A stretch of 64,000 nucleotides of DNA from Kutzneria sp. 744 (GTDB lineage: Bacteria; Actinomycetota; Actinomycetes; Mycobacteriales; Pseudonocardiaceae): contig NZ_KK037166.1 in the NCBI RefSeq assembly GCF_000568255.1, positions 1,879,307 to 1,943,306 of the forward strand, read 5' to 3'. This document shows, piece after piece, positions 58,507 to 64,000 of this stretch; within the stretch, counting starts at the first letter, position 1, and each line of letters starts with the position of its first letter. The notes beneath the pieces are model-generated. The model was not told the DNA's origin. It saw nothing but the letters and a program-made list of their open reading frames with translations, and made no database searches. A program made the translations under genes and the position numbers.

Positions 58507-59110
58507 CCTGGTACCGCTGTTCCGTCCAGGGGTCGCCCAGGTCGTGGTACCCGTTGCGCTCCCAGAAGCCCTGCTCGTCGTGGTCGAGCAGGGTCAGCTT
58601 GGTGATCCACTTCGCGCTCTTCCAGAAGTACAGGTGCGGCACCAGCAGCCGGACCGGGCCGCCGTGCTCGCGGTGCAGCGGCTTGCCCTCGTGCGTCCAC
58701 ACCAGCCACGCCTTGCCGTTGCGCAGGTGCTCCAGCGGCAGGTTGGTGGTGTAGCCCGTGGTCGACGTGGCCAGCACGTGCGTGGCTTCCGGCAGCGGCT
58801 CCACCTGGTCAAGCAGCAGGTCCACGCTGACGCCGCCGAACCGGGTGTCGAACTTCGACCACGTCGTCACGCAGTGGATGTCGCCCCGGTACTCCTCCTG
58901 CGGCAGCCGGTGCAGCTCGTCCCACGTCCACTTGCCGGGCTGCCGCACCAGGCCGTCGATCGCCATCGTCCAGCGCTCGGTCCGCACCGACGGCGTGACC
59001 TCCGCCGTCAGCACCGGGAAGTCCCGGCCGATGTCGTACTGTCCGGGCGGCAACCGCCGGTCCCTCGGGGCCCGTCGCTTGCCGACGAATCCCCGCGTCG
59101 GTCGACTCAT
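58499..59110 (-). CDS. Sulfite-oxidase-family molybdopterin oxidoreductase
   Basis: A 203-residue single-domain molybdoenzyme. The ligand Cys to molybdenum is in YRGDIHCVTTWSKFDTRFGGV, and the VRQPGKWTWDELHRLPQ segment before it and VRLLVPHLYFWKSAKWITKLTLL after it are family marks. There is no twin-Arg signal, so it acts in the cytoplasm, unlike MsrP. ATG 59110. The following gene, coupled by overlap, encodes a flavin reductase that could serve as its electron partner. Confidence 0.93.
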   Translation of the reverse strand: MSRPTRGFVGKRRAPRDRRLPPGQYDIGRDFPVLTAEVTPSVRTERWTMAIDGLVRQPGKWTWDELHRLPQEEYRGDIHCVTTWSKFDTRFGGVSVDLLLDQVEPLPEATHVLATSTTGYTTNLPLEHLRNGKAWLVWTHEGKPLHREHGGPVRLLVPHLYFWKSAKWITKLTLLDHDEQGFWERNGYHDLGDPWTEQRYQGD

Positions 59111-59143
59111 GGCCGCAGTATGCCGGGCCGTTCCCGCGACCGG

Positions 59144-59998
59144 CTAGCCGAAGAACCTGGTCAGCTCGTCGACGACCAGGTCGGGGGCCTCCTCGGCGAT
59201 GAAGTGGCCGCTGTCCGGTACTTCGACGACCCGCACGTCGGTGGCGTAGCCGGTGATGCCCGGTTCCGTCCGGGCGCGCACCCAGGGCGCCAGCAGGGCG
59301 AGGATCGGCGCGGTCACCTTCTCGTACGTGCCGATGTCGTCGATGTCCTGCTCGACGGTCCGGAACCAGCCGTTGCCGGCCCGGATCGCCGCGGCGGTGT
59401 CGTACGCCTCGGCGTAGACGGCCCGATCCCGGTCGGTGATCGCGTCGCGCCGCACCGCCAGCCGGTCGACGATGTGATCGACCAGGAACCGGGCCCGGCC
59501 TTCGAGCAGCTGCTCGGGCAGCCCGTCGAGCTGGTTGAACGCCCACCACCAGAGCGTGTTCGGGCCCAGCAGCCGCAGCTGGCGGAACGACTCGTTGACG
59601 TGCGCCACGTCCAGCATCGACACCCGGCGGACGGTGTCCGGGTGGTTGGCGGCCAGGCTGAACGCCACCATGGACCCGATGTCGTGCCCCACCACGTCCG
59701 CCCGCTCGTGCCCGAGGTGCCGGATCAGCTCGTGGATGTCCCGGGCCATGGTCTTCTTATCGTAGCCGCTGTCGGGCTTGGCCGAGCCGCCCATGCCGCG
59801 CAGGTCGACGGCGATCACCTGGTGCTGCTCGGCCAGCCTCGGCAGCACCTTGTGGTACGCCCACCACGTCTCCGGCCATCCCGGCAGCAGCACCACCGGC
59901 TCGCCCTGCCCGCCGGTCACGTAGTGCAGCTCCGTGCCGTTCACCGCCGCGTGCTCACTACGCAGCCCCAACTCCGCCGCACGTTCCTTGTCGTTCAT
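59144..59998 (-). CDS. Epoxide-hydrolase-type alpha/beta hydrolase
   Basis: A 284-residue hydrolase. The oxyanion segment is VVLLPGWPETWWAYHKVLP (Pro replacing the usual His of HGWP), the nucleophile Asp lies in ADVVGHDIGSMVAFSLA and the His in VPDSGHFIAEEAPD. The Asp nucleophile marks the epoxide hydrolase / haloalkane dehalogenase group. ATG 59998 follows AAAGGTG; in-frame codons further upstream belong to the repeat region. It lies 33 bp before the molybdo-oxidoreductase gene and downstream of a TetR gene; the three may respond together to a toxic compound. Confidence 0.92.
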   Translation of the reverse strand: MNDKERAAELGLRSEHAAVNGTELHYVTGGQGEPVVLLPGWPETWWAYHKVLPRLAEQHQVIAVDLRGMGGSAKPDSGYDKKTMARDIHELIRHLGHERADVVGHDIGSMVAFSLAANHPDTVRRVSMLDVAHVNESFRQLRLLGPNTLWWWAFNQLDGLPEQLLEGRARFLVDHIVDRLAVRRDAITDRDRAVYAEAYDTAAAIRAGNGWFRTVEQDIDDIGTYEKVTAPILALLAPWVRARTEPGITGYATDVRVVEVPDSGHFIAEEAPDLVVDELTRFFG

Positions 59999-60055
59999 CA
60001 GCACACCTTTCCAGATCGATCGTTCCAATATCGGCGCCCACCAACCCCCACCACC

Positions 60056-60108
60056 GCCACATGTGGACCGCATTCGACTTCCAGCGCCACATGTGCGCCA
60101 CATGTGGC
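60056..60108. repeat. CACATG palindrome repeat, locus 3 (divergent variant)
   Basis: GCCACATGTGG, then CGCCACATGTGCG and CCACATGTGGC, followed by AAAAAA, in the gap between the TetR and hydrolase genes. The ends CCACATG/CATGTGG and the A-run match loci 1 and 2, but the inner CGCTTCC is altered. Confidence 0.6.
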
Positions 60109-60225
60109 AAAAAACAGTGGGGGCGAGGGAAGGAGGGAGAAAGGGAGGGCAGGGTCGGCTTGGACCCGCGCGGGCCGGGCCGAGTCGAGTCCGCTCGGGT
60201 CAGGTCGAGGCAGCTGGTCAGTTGG

Positions 60226-60798
60226 TCAGTCGAGTAGGGAGAGGGCTTGGGCGACGGCGTCGGTGATGCGGCGCTCGTCGGGCTGGCGGGCCATCACCCG
60301 GATCCCCTGCATGAACGTCACCAGGAAGCGGGCCAGCGCCTGGGGATCCTTGTCCGCGGCCAGGTCACCGTCGTCCCGGGCCCGCACCAGGGCGCCGGCC
60401 AGCAGCGCCTGCAGGTTGTTGAAACCCCGGTCCACCAACGCCGCCGCACCGTCCACGGCCGGGCCCTCGACGGCGGTGTTGACCACGAGGCAGCCCTTGT
60501 GGTCGGGGTCGGAGACGGCCTGCCGGGCGATGGTCTCGAACACCTCCCGGACGGCGGCCAGCGGCCCGGGACCGGACAGCCGGTCCACGTACCAGACGCC
60601 GAGCTCCTGCGCGTACCGCTGCAGGGCGCGCAGGTAGAGCTCGGGTTTGCTGCCGAAGGTGGCGTAGATGCTGGCCCGGCCGATGCCCAGGTGGTCGACC
60701 AGGTCCTGCATGGACGTGGCCTCGTAGCCCTGCCGCCAGAACAGGTCCAGCGCCGCCCGCAGGGCGACGTCGGGATCGAACTCCTTGGTTCTGGCCAT
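60226..60798 (-). CDS. TetR/AcrR-family regulator
   Basis: A 190-residue regulator. The helix-turn-helix is FDPDVALRAALDLFWRQGYEATSMQDLVDHLGIGRASIYATFGSKPELYLRAL, the NemR/AcrR-like form, and the C-terminal domain has DHKGCLVVNTAVEG, common in regulators sensing reactive electrophiles. Start ATG 60798. The epoxide-hydrolase gene follows after 227 bp that hold the repeat and a purine-rich stretch but no gene that I can support. It may control that hydrolase or the MFS gene upstream. Confidence 0.92.
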   Translation of the reverse strand: MARTKEFDPDVALRAALDLFWRQGYEATSMQDLVDHLGIGRASIYATFGSKPELYLRALQRYAQELGVWYVDRLSGPGPLAAVREVFETIARQAVSDPDHKGCLVVNTAVEGPAVDGAAALVDRGFNNLQALLAGALVRARDDGDLAADKDPQALARFLVTFMQGIRVMARQPDERRITDAVAQALSLLD

Positions 60799-60829
60799 GG
60801 CACGACAGTAGCGATACTGGAACGGGCGG

Positions 60830-62044
60830 TCAAGAAATGGTGCGGATCGGGGACAGGGTGATGGCCACGGCCTGGACGGTCAGGCCGGCGATGCCGATCC
60901 ACAGGGCGGAGGGGATGCCCAGCCAGGCGGCCAGGAGGCCGCCGATCGGGGCCCCGAGCACGATGGCGCCGCGGTTGAGGGACCGCATGGTGGCGTTGGT
61001 CCGCCCCAGCAGTCGATCCGGGGTCACCGACTGGCGGTAGGCCATCTCCGGCGGGCCGTCGACGCCGAGACCGAAACCGAACGCGAACTGGGCGGCGCAC
61101 AGCAGCACCAGACCGACGGTTCCGTGCCCGGACAACGGGATCAGCACGTACCCGAGCGGCGTGAGCCAGTGGCCGACGACGATCGTCGGCCCAGCGCCCA
61201 ACACCCGGGTGGCCCGCATCGACAGCAGAGCGCCGAGCACTCCCCCGACGCCGCCGACGGCGATGATCAGGCCCAGCGCCGCCGCATCGAAGCCCAGCGT
61301 CCGCAGGACGTAGAACGGCAGGACAGCGGTCACCATGGAGTTGAACAGGAACCAGACGTGGGCGGTGTAGGCCATCGGGGCCAGCACGCGATGCCGGTAC
61401 ACCCACGCCAGGCCCTCACGCAGCTCCCGCCCGAGGTGCCGCGACTCCGGCCGTTCGATGTGCTCGGCAACCTTCACCCGCATCAGCAGCAGGCCGGAAG
61501 CGAGATAGGACACCGCATCGACCAGGATCGCCGTCGCCGGGCCGACCACCTGCACCAAGCCTCCGGCCAGTGCCGGGCCGACCATCTGCGCCGCCGCGTC
61601 GGTCTGCCCCAGCCGGGCGTTGGCCTCGGTCAGACGGCTCTTCGGCACCAGGCGCGGCAGGATCGACTGGTGCGCGGCGTCGTAGACCAGCGACAGCATG
61701 CCGATCGCCGCGATCAACCCGATCAGCACCGGCATGCTCAGCCGGTCGAACGCGGCCAGCAGCGGGATCAGGCCCACCAGCCCGAACCGGATCAGGTCGG
61801 CGCCGACCAGCACCGGCTTGCGCCGGTAGCGGTCCACCAGCACGCCGGCGACCAGCCCGAACAGCAGGTACGGCAGCCAGCGGGCGGCCTGCAACAGGCC
61901 GCCCTCCGTGGTCGTCGCGTGCAGCACGTTCACGATCAGCGGCTGCAACGCCACCATCGTCACGTACGAGCCGGTCATGGAAACCGTGTCGGACGCCCAG
62001 AACAGCCGAAACCCGGACGACTCCAGAAGTCGAGTGTCGCTCAT
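60830..62044 (-). CDS. MFS efflux transporter (MefA/enterobactin-exporter-like)
   Basis: A 404-residue exporter with 12 helices. The N terminus GFRLFWASDTVSMTGSYVTMVALQPLIVNVLHAT and the loop LVDRYRRKPVLVGADLIRFG are typical of the EntS/MefA-type MFS subgroup, and LSMRATRVLGAGPTIVVG stands in the second half. ATG 62044 overlaps the stop of the first crcB gene by ATGA. It lies upstream of the TetR gene on the same strand with 31 bp between. The substrate is unknown. Confidence 0.9.
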   Translation of the reverse strand: MSDTRLLESSGFRLFWASDTVSMTGSYVTMVALQPLIVNVLHATTTEGGLLQAARWLPYLLFGLVAGVLVDRYRRKPVLVGADLIRFGLVGLIPLLAAFDRLSMPVLIGLIAAIGMLSLVYDAAHQSILPRLVPKSRLTEANARLGQTDAAAQMVGPALAGGLVQVVGPATAILVDAVSYLASGLLLMRVKVAEHIERPESRHLGRELREGLAWVYRHRVLAPMAYTAHVWFLFNSMVTAVLPFYVLRTLGFDAAALGLIIAVGGVGGVLGALLSMRATRVLGAGPTIVVGHWLTPLGYVLIPLSGHGTVGLVLLCAAQFAFGFGLGVDGPPEMAYRQSVTPDRLLGRTNATMRSLNRGAIVLGAPIGGLLAAWLGIPSALWIGIAGLTVQAVAITLSPIRTIS

Positions 62045-62397
62045 GCGGCCAGGGCGTAGCCGAGGAACACCGCGCCCAGACCGGCGATCAGGCTTATCAG
62101 CACGTTCATCGCCGCGTACACATAGGCTTTCTGCTCGATCAGCCGCAGCGTCTCGTAGCTGAAGGTGCTGTACGTGGTCAGCGCGCCGCAGAAACCCGTG
62201 CCCACGAGGGCGGCCACCGCGCCGGGCAGCGAAGTCCCCAACCCGGCCAGGAATCCCAGCACGAGGCAGCCGACGACGTTCACCGTCATGGTGCCCCACG
62301 GGAAGACCGAGTCGTGCCGGAGCTGCACGGACCGGTCGGTCAGATACCGCAGCGGGGCGCCGACCATCGCGCCCGCGAACACCAGAACCAACGTCAC
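62041..62397 (-). CDS. crcB: Fluoride channel CrcB/Fluc (first subunit)
   Basis: A 118-residue, four-helix fluoride channel subunit that lets F- leave the cell. Signature: GAMVGAPLRYLTDR, PWGTMTVNVVGCLVLGFLAGLG, VGTGFCGALTTYSTFSYETLRL, the last with the Na+/F- pathway residues. GTG 62397 overlaps the other crcB stop (GTGA), and its own stop overlaps the MFS start (ATGA). Two unlike crcB genes in tandem suggest a heterodimer. Confidence 0.95.
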   Translation of the reverse strand: MTLVLVFAGAMVGAPLRYLTDRSVQLRHDSVFPWGTMTVNVVGCLVLGFLAGLGTSLPGAVAALVGTGFCGALTTYSTFSYETLRLIEQKAYVYAAMNVLISLIAGLGAVFLGYALAA

Positions 62398-62837
62398 CGG
62401 TTGTCCCCCAGCAGTGTCCGGGTCAGTGCCACGCCGACGAGCACGGCCAGCACGGCCGCCGCCAGGGTGCCGAACAGGTAGGCCAGCGCCAGCGGGGCGT
62501 CCCCCGGCGTGAGCAGGGCCCGCGTTTCCACGGCATAGGTGGAAAACGTGGTGAAACCGCCCAGAATGCCGACGCCGAGGAACGGTCGCAGCAGCGGCCG
62601 CTGTCCCCATCGGACCATCAGCACGCCGATCAGGAAGCACCCCGTCACGTTGATGAGAAAGGTGCCCCACGGGAAGTGCCCGGGCGTGGTGGGCAGCCAC
62701 AGCGAGATGCCGTACCGGGCCACCGCCCCGAGACCGCCGCCGAGCGCGATCACCGCCAGCACGCCGCCGTGCGTGCGGGCCAGTTCACGTCGTTGCGCCG
62801 GGACATGGACATCGACGTCGGGGTCGACGGAATCCAT
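62394..62837 (-). CDS. crcB: Fluoride channel CrcB/Fluc (second subunit)
   Basis: A 147-residue partner with an N-terminal extension of about 25 residues (DSVDPDVDVHVPAQRRELARTH) that is not part of the channel fold. Signature: GGGLGAVARYGISLW, PWGTFLINVTGCFLIGVLM, VGILGGFTTFSTYAVETRAL. ATG 62837. I saw no fluoride riboswitch sequence in the 76 bp upstream, so control by fluoride at the RNA level is not supported here. Confidence 0.95.
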   Translation of the reverse strand: MDSVDPDVDVHVPAQRRELARTHGGVLAVIALGGGLGAVARYGISLWLPTTPGHFPWGTFLINVTGCFLIGVLMVRWGQRPLLRPFLGVGILGGFTTFSTYAVETRALLTPGDAPLALAYLFGTLAAAVLAVLVGVALTRTLLGDNR

Positions 62838-62913
62838 GAACCTCCCCCCGTCGTTGCCCGCTCAGCATAGCGACCCGCCTCCGTGGGTATCCCGAGGTCC
62901 AAGGAGGTGTGTC

Positions 62914-63237
62914 ATGCCGAAGGCGTGGAGCGACAAGCGAGAACGGCAGTACCAGCACATCAAGGACTCGCAGAAGGAGCGCGGCAGCAGCACGAAGCGG
63001 GCCGAGGAGATCGCGGCCCGCACCGTGAACAAGAACCGGGCCCAGGAAGGCGAATCCCGCACCGCGAGCCGGTCGTCCACTCACGACGTGTCGCCGCAGC
63101 ACCGTGGCGGCAAGCGCTCGCACACCGGCGCCGGCGGGCCAACCCGGGACCAGCTCTACAACGAGGCCCGCCAGCGCAACATCAAGGGCCGCTCCAAGAT
63201 GACCAAGAAGCAGCTGGCCAACGCCCTGGGCCGCTAG
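62914..63237 (+). CDS. Small basic protein, plasmid-stabilisation / Rho-N-like
   Basis: A 107-residue basic protein (starts PKAWSDKRERQYQHIKDSQKERGSS) of a kind often labelled plasmid stabilisation protein in actinobacteria. The C-terminal TRDQLYNEARQRNIKGRSKMTKKQLANAL is a Rho-N/SAP-like motif that may bind nucleic acid. ATG 62914 follows the strong AAGGAGGTG, so it is well translated. It is divergent from the crcB operon and converges on the STAS gene with 4 bp of overlap. A true plasmid role is not supported on this chromosome-like DNA. Confidence 0.8.
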   Translation: MPKAWSDKRERQYQHIKDSQKERGSSTKRAEEIAARTVNKNRAQEGESRTASRSSTHDVSPQHRGGKRSHTGAGGPTRDQLYNEARQRNIKGRSKMTKKQLANALGR

Positions 63238-63590
63238 CCGAGGTCGACGAGCGCCGACTGCACCGAGTCGCGGATGTCGAAGCCGCCGTCCAGCCCGGTG
63301 ATCTCCAGCGGACGCAGCACCACCCGGCTGTCGGCGGCCAGGCGCAGAGTGAGGGAGGCCTGCCCGGCCTTCTCGTTCACGGTGGCCAGCAGGGCCAGGC
63401 CGGCCGAGGCGAGGAAGGTCAGCCCGGTCATGTCCACCACCAGGCCGGCCGGGCCGGCCTCGATGGCGTTGTCCAGCTCCAGGGCCGCCGCCGGCACCGT
63501 CTGCATGTCCAGCTCGCCGGCCAGGTGGACGACGGCGACGCCGCCGACCAGCTCGGTGTCGGCGGCGAAGGCGCCGGTGTTCTCGGGCAC
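63234..63590 (-). CDS. STAS-domain anti-sigma-factor antagonist
   Basis: A 118-residue single STAS domain. The phosphorylatable Ser is in VDMTGLTFLASAGLALLATV, and the strand GVAVVHLAGELDMQTVPAAALELD is the normal start. Such proteins bind anti-sigma kinases, or act in stressosome-like circuits, when dephosphorylated. GTG 63590 follows GGGGAGAG. The response-regulator gene lies 43 bp upstream on the same strand, consistent with a shared signalling set, but no sigma factor or kinase gene is in view. Confidence 0.92.
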   Translation of the reverse strand: MPENTGAFAADTELVGGVAVVHLAGELDMQTVPAAALELDNAIEAGPAGLVVDMTGLTFLASAGLALLATVNEKAGQASLTLRLAADSRVVLRPLEITGLDGGFDIRDSVQSALVDLG

Positions 63591-63632
63591 GGACTCTCCC
63601 CATGGTCGACTTCGCCGCAGGATACGGCACGG

Positions 63633-64000
63633 TCAGCTGTCGGCCCCCTCCCCCGGCCCCCTCTCGCCCAGGACCCTCTGCATCGTGTCGAGCAGCTCGT
63701 CGGCGTCCACCGGCTTGGTCACGTAGTCGCTGGCTCCGGAGGCCAGGCTCTTCTCCCGGTCGCCCTGCATGGCCTTGGCCGTCACGGCGATGATCGGCAG
63801 CCGCGCGTACTGCTGCATCGCCCGCACGGCCGCGGTCGTGGCGTAGCCGTCCATCTCCGGCATCATCACGTCCATCAGGATCAGGTCGATGCCGGAGTTG
63901 GCCAACAGCACCTCGATGCCCTTGCGGCCGTTGGGGGCGTGCAGCACGGTCATGCCGTAGGTCTCCAGCATGCCGCTGATGGCGAACACGTTGCGGACGT
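63633..64000 (-). CDS. C-terminal receiver domain, probably of a hybrid sensor kinase (partial)
   Basis: The last 121 residues of a gene that starts beyond the window. The domain carries the phospho-acceptor in LILMDVMMPEMDGYATTAAVR, then LPIIAVTAKAMQGDREKSLASGASDYVTKPVD with the Thr/Ala and Lys switch residues, and a short tail. The sequence before it (VRNVFAISGMLETYGMTVL) is the linker style seen where a receiver follows a kinase core, so a hybrid kinase is likelier than a lone regulator. The conserved Asp pair lies just off the edge and cannot be checked. Confidence 0.85.
   Translation of the reverse strand, partial: VRNVFAISGMLETYGMTVLHAPNGRKGIEVLLANSGIDLILMDVMMPEMDGYATTAAVRAMQQYARLPIIAVTAKAMQGDREKSLASGASDYVTKPVDADELLDTMQRVLGERGPGEGADS

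Noticed and set aside
62914..63237. Evidence for a plasmid or integrated plasmid
   Set aside because: The label plasmid stabilisation is historical; there is no replication, partition or conjugation gene in the window.

Overview
The window is GC-rich actinobacterial DNA. GTG starts, ATGA/GTGA overlaps, TetR regulators, a DUF3558 lipoprotein, an F420-type flavoprotein fold and large secreted glycosidases point to a filamentous actinomycete. Pseudonocardiales is my best guess, by inference only. No rRNA, tRNA or CRISPR was seen. The left edge cuts the end of an MmyB-like regulator gene and the right edge cuts a response-regulator domain.

Layout. 1-4.4 kb: two corrin-ring genes (cbiD, cobK) with a BtuF-like protein lacking a signal peptide. 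4.5-5.6 kb: a PP2C phosphatase gene split by an AT-rich insert. 5.7-13.2 kb: cell-wall and secreted enzymes (S66 carboxypeptidase, GH15 glucodextranase, beta-lactamase fold, NlpC/P60). 13.1-15.0 kb: an MFS exporter and divergent TetR with two clear operators. 14.9-22.3 kb: a tightly packed minus-strand run of seven genes (broken ABM/hydrolase fusion, unknown protein, bicovalent-type FAD oxidase, SMI1/LRR protein, damaged SARP-type regulator, thioesterase, alcohol dehydrogenase), which may be an unrecognised small pathway. 22.3-30.1 kb: F420-fold enzyme, PHP phosphoesterase, MoxR/CoxE-like VWA pair (VWA gene frameshifted), MFS/TetR pair, cupin, DUF1684. 30.2-38.1 kb: a peptide-uptake locus (ROK regulator, M81 peptidase, substrate-binding lipoprotein, two permeases, fused double ATPase). 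38.3-42.8 kb: tandem mini-ORF repeats in front of a regulator, a clan-A glycosidase and a YdcF protein. 42.8-44.3 kb: an intact insertion sequence. 44.4-47.4 kb: lipoprotein, TetR-P450 pair, SDR epimerase. 47.6-64 kb: HtpG, GH92 mannosidase, FIST-GGDEF pair, methyltransferase, subtilase remnant, purple acid phosphatase, molybdo-oxidoreductase with flavin reductase, epoxide hydrolase, TetR, MFS, tandem CrcB fluoride channels, a small basic protein, STAS protein and receiver domain.

Two themes stand out. First, there are three families of dispersed repeats. One is a 77-bp element that carries its own start codon and ends in a ribosome-binding site; it occurs as tandem coupled mini-ORFs, as an in-frame extension of an ABC ATPase, and as a partial copy at another gene start. 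The second is a palindrome family built on CACATGCGCTTCC. The third is a long hairpin built on AAGGACGCCTTACCC. Second, many genes are damaged: two carry AT-rich foreign-looking tracts, and several carry clustered one-base frameshifts that may be real decay or may be sequencing or assembly error. This should be settled before any loss of function is claimed.
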